Positions 47,601 to 58,736 of a stretch of DNA of 64,000 nt are shown in pieces. Origin of the DNA: Cerioporus squamosus (lineage: Eukaryota; Basidiomycota; Agaricomycetes; Polyporales; Polyporaceae). The notes below the pieces were generated by a model. It had not been told where the DNA came from, ran no database searches, and was given only the letters and a program-made list of their open reading frames with translations. The DNA lies in contig JABYQS010000123.1 of assembly GCA_022592435.1 (NCBI GenBank), forward strand, positions 1 to 64,000, given 5' to 3'. Position 1 is the stretch's first letter; every line of letters starts with the position of its first letter. A program made the position numbers and the translations under genes.

Positions 47601-48095
47601 TGTACTACAAGTACCCATAGTTGTGGTGCAATGCTGTTCCTTTTGTGGCCAATTGTAGAACAACATACAAACCCCCCTAGTTGTATCTTTCCCTTGTATA
47701 TAATGACAGCCACTTGTATATTCCTAATTGTACTATCTGTAGCACTTGTACCCTGTTGCCCTTTGGCCATTTGTAGTCTATAGAGCCACTTGTACTAGTC
47801 CGCTTTTACTCTTGTAGCTTATAGAGCCACTGGTACTAGCTTACCATAAGCCCTTGTAGCCCACCGCACCACTTGTACTGGCCCGATTTTCGACTTTGTA
47901 CCCCTCAGGCCACTAGTAATAATTTAATATAAGCCCTTGTAGCCCACCGCACCACTTGTACTGCCCCAATCTTCGAGCTTGTAGCCCGTCGAGCCACTTG
48001 TATGGGCCCGATTTTCAACTTTGTACCCTCCTAGCCACCAGTAACAATTTACTATAAGCCCTGTACCCCTTCGAGCCACTAGTAACAATTCACTT
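47590..48095. repeat. Diverged tandem repeat field with CTTGTA core
   Basis: About a dozen CTTGTA words, mostly within CCACTTGTA or CCCTTGTAGCC. The clearest unit is 83 bp: ATAAGCCCTTGTAGCCCACC recurs at 47847 and 47930. Units later diverge in length. It replaces the WD40 end of relic D. Confidence 0.8.
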
Positions 48096-48743
48096 CATTA
48101 TGTCTGATATGGCATCGTCACATCAGCTCTTGAGCCATGCAACAAACAGGTTGAGTTGATGCCGTCATGACAGAGTTTAGAGTCAAGGCCAGCAACACAA
48201 TCTCATAGATTCATGAACATTATGACAAGGTAATAGAGCTATATACGCATAGATAGGTTAGGGCAGCGAAGGCTAAGCATTATGGAAGAAGCGTTGGAGT
48301 ATGGTGCGGGAGGTCACCCAGGCGAGAGTGTTTAAGCGCGAATAGACTAGTCACAGCGAACAGAGACATTAGGTAAGCAGTATGAAGTGAGCGTCAGGCT
48401 GAAGGCGACAGCATGGATGCAGCGTAGGATAAGGCACAGCGAAGCAGAAGATTACGTGGGTAGGACAAGTACGTGGGTAGGGTAAGGGTGGCAAAACAAC
48501 GTCAGGATGATATGCAGGAGGGCCACAGGATGAATGGATATCATAGGGTACCGATGAAGCAGAAGACTAGGTAATAGAAGGGGGACGGTGACAGCAGCAA
48601 GACATGGCAAGTGGAAGACATGGCGTGAACGGGACATAGGGATGGGTAGAAGATCAGGCGCGCAGCCGAGATATGTACGGGGAAGGAGGGGTTCTTGTGG
48701 AGGGGACGATGCAACGAGGACGTTGACGAGCACAGTAGGAGGT
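48096..48743. other. Intergenic, purine-rich, no supported gene
   Basis: AT-richer than the surroundings with GATGAAGCAGAAG-like words. A possible donor (GTGAGT) at the 3' end of the next gene would allow that minus-strand gene to extend in here, but no convincing exon was seen. Confidence 0.35.
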
Positions 48744-51050
48744 TCACTCACTGGTGCGGGGCTTCTTCCGTGCGCGCTGACTCTCCTCTTCCTTTTCCTC
48801 TTCCTCCTCCTCCTCTTCATCCTGCTGATCCTCGTCCTTGTCCTCGTCTTCGTCCTTGTCCTCGCCCAAGAGCGTAGAGCACACCCATTTGACTTCCTCC
48901 ACTGCCGCTAGGAAGTCTTCGGGTACATCGGAGTCACCAAGCGCGGACACCCAGATAGCCAGGCCTATGATCGCAATAAAGATGCCGTTGCAACCGCCCC
49001 GACGCAGCGGCTCCCACTGGTTGTCGTCGCCGGGGGCAGTTTGTGGCAGCGGCCAGGCATCCGAGTCATGACGAGACTTCGGTTGCATCTTCTGCCACCA
49101 GCCCTTCCAACGCGTGACATATGGTTCGAGGGGATCAGGAATGGGGAGCTTGTCGTAGTTGCGGCCGCCGTTGATCCATCGCGGGAGTTCTTCAGGACGA
49201 CCCTTTGCAGAAAGACGCTTCTAGACAGAGACGTCAGCGGAAACTAAACAAATGAACAGTAAGAGAATGTACCTTGCCGTCTGGGTAGCCCATGGAGCAC
49301 TCAAACTCTTGCCAGATCTCAAGTAGCTCGGCCCAACTCTCTCCTGCTTCGATGTCCTTGAGATAGTCGACCGCTTGCTTGAGCCACACCGGCACGCTGG
49401 CAGGCGATGCGCCATCACGTATGTCCTTGATGGCCTTGTCGAGGCCCACCTGGGCGAGGAGGGCCTTGTTACGTGCCATGGTTTCCTGCCGCTGCCGTTC
49501 GTAGTCGAGAGCGCCCGCCATGGAAGTGGTGGTCGACGTGTTCTGTGACTCGGAGGATGGTATAGTGGTGCCCGTCTCTGCGGATGTCGTCAGATTGTTC
49601 GCTGACGTGGTGGGCTGAATAGGCGTGGGAGCGTCGGACGGCGCGGGGATGGTGCGGTCCTCAGATGTGCCAGCAGTTCCGGGTGCGGAGGCGGCACCTT
49701 CTTTCGACGACGATCCTGGGTCCGGGGCTGGCGACTTGCTTGATGGTGGCGCAGGTGCGGGTGTAGAGGACATTGACGAAGCCTTCTTGCCCTTCGTCTG
49801 ATGCTTGCGCTTTTTGGATTTTGACGCCTCGTCAGCAGCGGGCTTGGGAGATGGGGAGTAAGATGTAGAGGGCTCGGGAGATGAAGAGCCAGACGAAGAG
49901 GGCTCGGGGGATGAGGAGGACGAGGCTGGCGTGTTCACAACCGTGGCGTTGGCATCGAGCTTGTGGTAGGCCCGATAGAGCTTCTGGGTGGCGTCATGGG
50001 CTACAGCAGCACGAGTCGGTAAGCGAACTAGGGAGCATAACGAAGTGCAGACTTACCGTAGCACACCGTGATGTAGCGATCCCACGCGTCTTCAATGTCT
50101 TTCCAGAGGGCGGTGGCTTGCGGGAACGTGTGATTGAGGTTGAGAGTGCGGCCGTTGTGGATGCTGGATGTCGGGAAGATGAGAAGACACTCAAGCAGAT
50201 GGAGATCGTGCTTACATCAGCGACGTTAGCTTGCCTGTCTCAGGGTTAGGACCACCCATGAACAGCGCGCCGTTCCATGTCGTCTGGGCCTTGAACTGGT
50301 CGAGGACATACTGACCAGTAGACGGCAACTTATTGATACGCCTGAATGTGGTAAGTCAGCTCACGGAACGGGTGGGATGAACATTCGACTCACTGCTGCA
50401 TAACCATCGCCTGCTCATGGGCGGACACAGCTTCGCCAGCCTCGATCTTCTTCATGAACTCCTCGAGCGACTGTCCGCCCTTGGCAATCATGTCGCAGTA
50501 GTCCGCCACCTCCTGCTTGACTTCGTCCGTCTCCTGGGCCAGCAACTTCTTCGTCTCGCTAATCACGAAGGGCCACCACTTCTTCCCCTCCTCGCCCTCC
50601 AACAGCGACACCTTGTACTCCTCATAGCGCTGGTGGAGCGTCAGCATTATTTTCGTTGTGTGGAGGGTGAGGTACGCTTGGTAGGGCTGCGGGGGACGCA
50701 ACTTCTTCGCGGTGAGTGAGAGAAGCGACTTTTCCTTCTTGCTCTTCTTCTTACCACCAGGGACGCGGCAGTTCCAGAACCACCAGTATATTTGCTGGGA
50801 CATGCGGTAAGTAAGCGCACATCAACGCATCATATGCTCATGACTGACCTTCTTTTTCAACTCAATGATTCTATCCTTTGCCTTCTGGACGTCGCCGTTG
50901 GCCTTCTGGATCTGCTTCTCACTGGGCTCTGCCGGGGGAAACTGATCTAGAAACTCTTGATACGTCCCCGTCAGCCAGGGAGTGGAGTTGTCCTCGGAGC
51001 AGGCGGTGCGAAAAGTGGTAAGGTGGTTGTTGAGCCAGGTGAGGACGTTT
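48744..51050 (-). CDS. Hypothetical Lys/Glu-rich protein, possibly transposon-associated
   Basis: Minus-strand exons: about 51047-50849, 50794-50394, 50341 to about 50215, about 50160-50056, about 49998-49273 and about 49219-48744. The first exon ends in a coiled-coil stretch (KANGDVQKAKDRIIELKKK). Then come a Trp/Lys block (WWFWNCRVPGGKKKSKKEK), a helix-rich body (LHQRYEEYKVSLLEGEEGKK), a long Ser/Pro/Thr linker with a basic patch, and an acidic tail of D and E ending KKPRTSE. A TGA precedes the coding stretch near 51045, so the true start is unknown and may need another exon. No domain is recognised. It is divergent from the viroplasmin gene. Confidence 0.5.
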
Positions 51051-51420
51051 CACTTTGCCCAATGTTTGCCAGGCATCAAGCGATCAACTGAGTGACAACA
51101 ATAGCGACGCGCAAGACCACGAGGGAAGGGAGTGGGAAGGGGAAGGCAGAGGACGTACTCGCTGGCGACCCACATGTTTTGAACGGTTTGCATAAGCTAA
51201 GCGGTGACGGTGGTTTCCGGGTCTTGCCGATCCCCCCGCTCGTTTACAAAGGCCCAGGACTCGCACCCGCTCCTGTCAGACCTTCGCGATGGTCTCCCAT
51301 TATCCAGCCTCTCCATCCGCCGTTCGTCCGAGCGACCAAGGTAGAAAATCGCACATCTGTCACACATCGCATTTGGTCACTCACGCTCAATGCACTTCAG
51401 GAGTCCGACCTGTACTGCAG

Positions 51421-51913
51421 ATGGGGTCCGAGGGTGACCCGGTGGATTGGGACGCCGATGGCAGCGACGAGAGTGCTTATGCGAGCGCCGCTTTGTCACC
51501 CACCAGCCCTCCATCGTCTCCAATTGTCGCCGATATGGTCAGCAGCCGCGAGGACCGCGCCAGCCGCTACAGAGGTCGAACGGTTATCAACATTACCGTC
51601 AACGCAACCACTGCGCCAGTCACCGTGCAGACTGGCGACAGGGCTCGTGGCCCATCGACGACACCTTCAGCCGCCGACCTGTAGTCGCGGACACCGCTCG
51701 GTCTCCGAGCAGAGTCCGCTCACAGCCTCCGATGTTGCCCCCCGCATCCTCTACCGTGCGCGACCCGCTTCATGCACGATCTGGGCAGGATCATATTCGG
51801 GCGGCTCGCCCTGTCCCCGTGACGCCTTCTCGTCCACGCTCCGCTCTGCCGCAGGAGAGCTTACCTCGTGTCCAACCTGCCTCTCGCCCAATGACGCCAG
51901 AATCTCCCATTGC
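51421..51913 (+). pseudogene. 5' part of a viroplasmin-domain gene, cut by the hAT element
   Basis: An ATG at 51421 starts an acidic, Ser-rich frame (GSEGDPVDWDADGSDESAYA). Around 51650 the reading must change frame (intron or frameshift unresolved) to the Pro/Arg-rich stretch ending MTPESPI at 51911. The frame continues across the inserted hAT into 57135-57569. The region before 51421 may hold further 5' sequence. Confidence 0.55.
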
Positions 51914-52135
51914 TAGGGTGTGCCACGGGTGTTCCCGCGGGGGTCTCGGACCGAACCCGCACCCGCACCCGCACAAAAACCCGACCCGCGAACCCGCGGG
52001 TCATCGCGGGTGCGGGTCAGTAGCGCCGGGCTACGGGACTCCGCGGGTTCGGGAATCCCGCGGGCACTGGCAACACAGAAGACAAGTAGACAGTAGTATT
52101 CTGTACACCGGAGGCTCTCCTGTACAATATGGCAA

Positions 52136-53085
52136 TTACATCTCTTCCAATTCGGCTCCCTGAGCAATGTTCCCATCACCATCCTGGCCGGGCACAACTT
52201 CAAGATCCAACTCTTCGTCTACCGTGACAGTGCCGGCCTCTACGTTCTCCGGATTGTTGAGATCTGGAGCTGGGACAGCCGCCTGAGCCGGCATGTGCAA
52301 GAAACCCTGAAGACTCAGAGACATCAGTGAGGGAACATGTAGAGAGGGACTTTGTAGTACTCACGGCAAGCCGGCGGTCGGCCCATGGCACAAACGGAGC
52401 CAATAGCCTCCCATTCGAAGCCGGTCGCAGGAAACTATTGCGGGCTGCCCGGAGTGCAAGCCTGCGGAATTCGTTCCACACTTCCACAAGTGTCGGATCG
52501 TCGATGCGCCCCTGTGCGAAGAAGTACACGCTACGGGCGAAGGCGAACAGTTCACGGAACTGAGTAGTGGTAAGTTTGTCAAGGAGCTTGGATGCCAGGA
52601 GGGTGCGGAAGGTAGATAGGACGTGCGGGTGTGCATCTCGCGCACCCTCTAGATCGAGTGGGATATGAATCTTGTGAGTTCATGGGTATGTAAACGGTCA
52701 GCATGAAGATATCAGATGGTTATTGTACGTACTGTGAGTTCCCTTCGGTTCCCTAACACCCTGATAGCAAGCGTGTCCGGCTGTCTGTACGGGACACAGT
52801 ACGGGAGACCCGTGAGTTGAAGGTAGACAGTGTTGGGGGGGACATCGATGGCAGGGAACTGTCCGAACGGAGATCCGACCCAGTGGTCTGTGTTTCCGGC
52901 GTCGGTTCGAGCCTGAGGACCGTGGTTATGACCAGCGCCGGCCTGTAGTATGGGGGATGGAAAGGGAGGTCCATGTTGCAGCGACAAGGTGAGAGCGGCA
53001 GGGAAGGTCAAGAGCTTGAAAGCGAGTCCAACGTCGCAGCGAGGACTTTATCGATGCATCGCACTCCGAGTCCTGACATGTGCCC
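52136..53085 (-). CDS. Second gene of the hAT element, function unknown
   Basis: Minus-strand exons include one ending about 52732 (VGSPFGQFPAIDVPPNTVYL, YRQPDTLAIRVLGNRRELT), then about 52661-52365 (LSTFRTLLASKLLDKLTTTQ, VEVWNEFRRLALRAARNSFL) and 52306-52136 (acidic, DEELDLEVVPGQDGDG, stop TAA). The 5' end is unclear; an ATG near 53080 (MSGLGVRCIDKVLAATLDSL) is a candidate. Joins are GTACGT/AAG and GTGAGT/CAG and keep frame. No domain is recognised. It is transcribed in the same direction as the transposase and downstream of it. Confidence 0.45.
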
Positions 53086-53310
53086 ACCAGGGAGAGCGGA
53101 GCTCCATGCACCCAGATCCCATCTCCGAACAGACCGTAGTGTACTGATTTATCCAGTTGGAACTGCGCCGTTATCAGTATCGAAGGGCCTGCTCCTTGCG
53201 ACGAGGTTCACGATGTGATTGATGTAGAGATACTATGCGGAATACAAAGAATGCGCGATACAACGGGACTCCGAGAGTGCGAGGCATACAGCCAATTCCC
53301 GAAACATTAG

Positions 53311-56300
53311 CTAGTTGTCCGACGAAGCCTGACCGCTTCCAATCCTATCCCAGTTTGCCTCCATCTCGTAGTCATCTGCTTCATCGTCGTCAATCTCTGG
53401 AAGCTGCGCGACCTTCTGTGCGTCTTCCGGACGCACGAAACCTGCGAGGCTCCAGCTGCCGACGCAGAGCACGGCGCGGGTGGTCTGCGCACTCATCCGA
53501 TTACGGACATGTGAGAGGAGCAGTCGGCCGCGACTGAAGACTCTCTCAACATCAACTGATGAAGCTGTCATTGGAAATGGAGACACAGTTAGTATAGCAG
53601 CTCGGAGAGTGCGAACAGCAAACGCACCTGGAATCGACAAGTAATCCAGTGCCATGCGCGAAAGGTTAGGGTAGAGTGCACGTTGCGCGATCCACCATTG
53701 GAGAGGGTCAGGGGCATTGTCAATGGGCAGGGCAAGGTATCGTTCAACCTCGTCACCCAAAGACCTCCCGAGCCCTGGTCCAAGCGGCTCAAGCACGTCG
53801 AAGATGTTCTCGTCGTCCTGAAGTACGTTGTGGGTGAGTACACCTCGCACAGACATGCTAGCAGCCAGAGTTATGAACGTACCTCGGGCTCGGAGTTAGA
53901 CGCAGTGCCCTCGCCCTCACCAGACCCAGCCTCGCCCTCCGTGTCGCCATCCTCATCTTCATCTTCATCGGGCTGGCCTTCTGAGCGCTCCATGTCGACG
54001 TCCTCGTCGCTCTGGCTACCATACCCACTTCTGGTACTACTCCGAGCCCGAGAGGGGGAGCGCGACGAGGGAGGGGGAGTAGGTGAGGTGTCCCGGTTGT
54101 TCTGACCGCCGTCAAAGCGCCCTGCATACTTCTCCTTGAATGTGTCGACGAGGAGTTCGCGTGCGACACGTTGCCAGGCTTCCGGCCATCGCATCCTCTT
54201 GAAATAGGCGGTCTTGAGGCCGGGATGAAGGACTAGAAAGTAGCATAAGCATGCGACATGTAGTAGACTAGCTAATGAATAAGCACTCACGGATTGCGAT
54301 ACGATAGGCTGCAGACATATCCGTGAACGCGTAATACTTGTCGAGGATCTTCTTCGCGAGCCCACAGGCGACCTTGATAGCGGGATCGTAGCCCTTCTCT
54401 TTCTCGTCGACTTGAGCGGTCGTGAGGACTTTGTCGACGTAGTCCATAGCGGGGATGACCTTAGCGAGATTCGGGGTGCCCCGAGAGAAGAAGAGTGTCG
54501 CATGTTTGAAGACCTGATGAGGACGGAGGAAGTGGAAGGAGGTGGCGGGGCACGGATGGGCGTAGGTGAGCAGGCAGTGTGAGGGTTAAGGTTCAGTCAA
54601 GTCACCGGCATGCATACTAAGTTCGAGCTCAGTACGAACCTTAAGCACGTTCCTTAGTTGCTTCAAGATCGTCCATTCGTGTGCTGTCAGTTCATACTCA
54701 CGCAAGCCGTTCAACTTGTTCGCACAAAACTCGTCGACGACTTTCCGGTACTTCAAGGCTACGTCGACCATGTCGAACGTGGAATTCCATCGCGTTCGGA
54801 CGTCGCGAGGGAGGAGCTTCTCATCCATCTTGAGTTCCGCACACAACGTCTTCCAGCGAGGCAGGAGCTTCGTCGATGAATGGATGATCTTGAAGGCGAC
54901 GGTGCGTATCTTATAAACCAAGCACTGATGAGTTTACATCGAAGCTAACGTATGATAGATTGCAACGCACCTTCGCCAGCACGAGCTTGATCGGAAGAAC
55001 ACCCGCCTCAAAAGCCTCGCGCTCTTCCTCCGACAGCTCACCCATCGCGTCGACTTCGTCATCGGGATCGTCCTCGACCTCTACTTCTTCCTCCTCGTCC
55101 GCATCCTCGCCTACTATGTCCTCCGCAAGCTCTGGCTCGTCGTATGCGCTCAACTCTTCAGCAAGTCGCGCAAGAAGGGCCTCGTCCTTGTCGGTCGTGG
55201 CGCCGCCCTTCTCCCGCTTCGCGTCGAATGGCTTGAGAAGGGCCTTCGCAACGAGGTTGAGGATATGCAGAAAGCAGCGTACCCGCGCGTTCTGTCCGTT
55301 GAAATCGGGGCCCAGGTTCGACATCCTCTCGAGCGCAGACATCATCGCATCGTTGTTTGTCGCGTTATCGCTCGCAATAGCGAGACACTGCCCAGGGTGC
55401 GTACATGAGTATCCACAACATTCTAACTGACGTTCTCAACCTACCTTGTCTTGAATCCCGAACTCTTTCAGGATCGACGCGAAAGCAGCTGCAAGCTCCA
55501 CACCGGAATGCGAGCGTGCGACCTCAACGACGTCCAGCAAGAGACAGATTGGCTGACCCTTGTGCTCGAAATGAACAGTGACCGCGACGAATGCACGGTG
55601 ATTCGGGGCAGTCCATGCATCCGTCGCGAAACTGAGAGCGCCTTCGTACTCCTAGCCGCCAAGGTATGTTAACCACAGTCTCACGCGTAGCGCCATGATA
55701 CTGATTAGCAACGTACCTGCAGCATCTTTGCGATGCGCACGCGCGTCCGTGCAAATACAGTCTTGACGTCTCGCGAGACGGTCGCGGGCGAAGGGAGGAA
55801 GTACCCGGGACGACCGGTCTTCATCAATACCATGAAGCCGCGGTCGCGTACGATTTTGAAAGGGCGGACATTCTCGCATACCCAGCGCACGACCTCGGTG
55901 CGCGTCTCGGCCTTAGTATGCTGGCGATGGGAGAACGAGACTTGGCCCTTCTTCCGAGGGAAGAACGCGGTAATCGACCCCGTGCGGAGGATACCCCCGA
56001 CGACTTCGTCGCGTCCCACCTGGACGCTCTCAGCATCGAGGACAGCCTTGACTGCTTCGGCACCCCAGCACGTCTCTGCATGGCGCTTCAGCCCCGAAGT
56101 GGACGACCGATCCCCCGTATCTTGCCAGCGCTTCACCCCCTCCGTCAACTTACACTTCGGGGCGAGGCACTTGAAGACGTGCGCGACCCTGGTCCCCTTG
56201 ATGAAGATCTTTGGCCGCGGGTCGTAGAACGCGTACACTGTCGCCGTCCAGTCTCCCATGCGCTCGTCTACACAATGCAGAAGGTCAGATGCTTGACGAT

Positions 56301-56721
56301 CTTGCATAACTTATTGTATCTTACTCACCTAACTCCGCCTGCAGCTTCTTCGCATCTGGGACCTCCCCCCCAGCACCCTTCCCGGACTTACCTCCCTTCT
56401 TCTTCCCTTGCCGCCCTCCTTTTGTCTTTGTCGCTTCGTCCTCGACGAGCTCGATCCCATCATCGTCGAGCGTAGGTGCAGCGGCGGCAGCGCTGGAGGT
56501 TGCCGAAGCCACAGTCTTCTTCTTGCCTGCCCACGACTCCGATGTCAGCGATCTTCCCTCACGCATGCGTCATGTGGACACAGCCTACCTTCCTGCGGCT
56601 TCGACGACTTCTTCGGGGCTTCCGATGTCGATCCCGGCGCAGCTTCGCGTGCCTGCCGCTTCTGAGGAGGGGACTTCGTCGCGGTGGAGGTCCCAGAGCG
56701 CTTGCGAGATGGTTTTGACAT
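53311..56721 (-). CDS. hAT-family transposase with BED zinc finger
   Basis: Starts MSKPSRKRSG at 56721 with a basic, low-complexity N-terminus. A BED-type finger follows (VFKCLAPKCKL then LKRHAETC, a C-x4-C...H-x4-C pattern). The RNase H-like core includes FATDAWTAPNHRAFVAVT, CLAIASDNATNN (catalytic Asp region), CFLHILNLVAKALL and RTRWNSTFDM. The C-terminal dimerisation domain is unmistakable (PDPLQWWIAQRALYPNLSRM, then SSVDVERVFSRGRLLLSHVR). About ten exons are joined by short introns and no stop was seen in the core. Two acidic insertions (near 55.05 and 53.95 kb) are unusual. Stop at 53311. Probably functional, and could mobilise related MITEs if their ends match. Confidence 0.88.
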
Positions 56722-57134
56722 GACTTGGAGGGGCAATGAGCTCGAGGGGGCTCTGGTGCGATGGAAGGGGATCGGAATGAGAAGTTTTTCGTTGATTATC
56801 ATCTGCTTCGTCTTAAGTACAATCTGAACGTGCTTGTAGTCTCCCGGATGTCCCGAAGTAGCTGTAGTCTGTAGAACTGTACAGTACCTCCCTGCTTCCC
56901 TGGATGCTGAACCTTTCCTTCCTTATTGTGATGTCTACCTGCCTCATGTGCAGTCGCATGACGGCTGGGCAAATCCATCGGTCTACTCCGCGCAACATGA
57001 GGCACAAAAGGCATGATAAGCCCGTGACGGGTCACGGGTTTGTCGCGGGTTCAGTATACCGTGACCCGTACCCGTACCCGCGCGTGATACCCGGCAAAAC
57101 CCGTGCGGGTTTGTGACACCCGTGATACAGCCTA

Positions 57135-57569
57135 CCCATTGGGCCGTCTTGTTCCCGTCCTGTGCCGATCAACTCCGAGGCTCATGCCCGTCGTTTGCAG
57201 GAGATTGAGCAGGCTCTCGAGCAGGTTCGCATTGAGCAAGAGGACGCCCTGGCCGACACACAGCAGGACTCAGGCCCATCTCTCGTCGATCCAGCTGGTC
57301 AGCAACTTGTTTCCCTGTTCGCCTCGTTGTTCTCTTGCTCACTTCCATCTTCAGACGAACATATCGAGCCACCAGAACAAGGCCGCCGCAAGTGGTACAT
57401 CGCTCTTGTCGGTGAGAAGGTCGGTATCTGGAAGCACTACACGGATATGGCTGAGTACACGACTGGAGTCGCGGGTGCACTGCACCAGAAGGCGTCCTCG
57501 CGCTCTGAAGCGGAGCGCGTGTACTATACTGCGAAGGCAGAAGGACGCGTGAGAGTTGTGAAACCGTAG
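57135..57569 (+). pseudogene. 3' part of the viroplasmin-domain gene
   Basis: After the hAT target copy the frame runs PIGPSCSRPVPINSEAHARR, a Gln/Glu coiled coil (LQEIEQALEQVRIEQEDALA), a 57-nt intron (57298-57354, acceptor TTCAG), then KWYIALVGEKVGIWKHYTDM, TTGVAGALHQKASSRSEAER and a stop at 57567. The last block matches the caulimovirus viroplasmin / RNase H1 N-terminal fold (a small domain that binds RNA-DNA hybrids), common at the C-terminus of basidiomycete proteins. Without the hAT the gene would encode an N-terminal disordered region plus this domain. Confidence 0.7.
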
Positions 57570-58736
57570 AATAGTCCTGTATCTCGCATCCCGCTTGAAT
57601 GGGTGTGGCATCTATGTCAAGTGCACACCGCACGCCTTTCCGGGGCACCAAAGCCTCACCAGGCTGCAACAGCTCGACTCTGAAACATTCTGGTGGAGTA
57701 GAAGAGCACATATAACTAGCTACGAGGTTGAAATGATATGGGAACATCGTCATGTGGGTTCTAGCCAGCAGACTCAGTACTCTCGAGAACCATGTAGGTC
57801 GGAGTCGAAGTCAGTGCAAGTTCTAGCTTCGAGACCGTGACTGCCAGTCCGTGTTCAATAGAATTGCGCGCCACGACTAGCAGACTTATAGTGCAATTTG
57901 ATCACTGCCAATGTCATCCAGCACGTGCGAGGTAGCAGGTACTCTTCACTGAACGGAAGTCCGGACGAGTAGTGGTCAGTCTGATGGTCTTAGTTCAAGT
58001 GCGCCGGGTGATGGTCACTGGCAGTATTGCGCCGAGCATCCCAGACGTGCAGACAAAACTTCTGTGTAGGATAGTGCAAACATTACACTACCGCAGCTAC
58101 TGTAATTGAGCAATTGTTCACTCTGTACGATCGAGAATAGAAGTCGGGACGAGCGTTGAGTCCGACGGGTGTCCGAGTTCCGAGTCAAGTTGCATGGTAA
58201 GTTTCGCGCCGGCATACCAGACCTGCAAGTTGCTTGTGATAGAACCTGCGTAGGATCAAAATAAATCGCTTCGTCAGTAATCTAGTAAGCTTTGCAACAC
58301 ATGCACTGGACTGCTTGCTTCCGGATGAGCTGGAACAACTTACCCGTCTCGTGGACTCACGATTCTGGAATACCGCTTCTGACTCGGACGCGGACGTGAA
58401 TGCACCGGCGTGCACCGGCGACTGTACTTGGAGCTCCGAAGCTGCCTAAGAGATGAATATGCAAGCAATGAGTATCAGCTACATGCTACGTACCATGCAC
58501 GAAATCACAGTATTTCTTGAGACAGTCAGGACAGCGGTCAGGACGAAGGTCGTGAGGCTCGAGAGAGGTAAGCGCCGTAGTCGACTTCAGGTTGGTAACT
58601 GGTTATCCAAGTACGCCGGCGCCTATAGTTGTCTGTCACGCCTATGTCCCCTCGGGCCTCTGCCACATCCTCCTCGCACATGTCGGAGTGCCAGACAATC
58701 CTCTTGCGCTCTCTGTAACTTTGCTTCATATCTGCT
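57570..58736. other. Intergenic, nothing supported
   Basis: Short ORFs only. A direct CGTGCACCGG/CGTGCACCGG-like pair sits near 58400. Two loosely similar stretches (around 57845 and 58015) share ACTGSCAGT and GCAGAC words. No TIRs of the KDZ element could be identified here. Confidence 0.35.

Larger units (their letters stand above)
51914..57134 (-). mobile_element. Autonomous hAT transposon (5.2 kb)
   Basis: Ends match as inverted repeats: TAGGGTGTGCCACGGGTG on the left and TAGGCTGTATCACGGGTG when the right end is read inward. The 8-bp flanks are CCCATTGC (51906-51913) and CCCATTGG (57135-57142), 7 of 8 identical. Subterminal zones at both ends are packed with ACCCGC / CGGGTT words, probable transposase-binding repeats. 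It carries a full BED-hAT transposase and a second gene, both on the minus strand. It splits the viroplasmin-domain gene in frame. Confidence 0.88.

Noticed and set aside
47590..48095. Repeat field considered as a CRISPR-like array
   Set aside because: Eukaryotic context, variable unit length and no conserved repeat with unique spacers.
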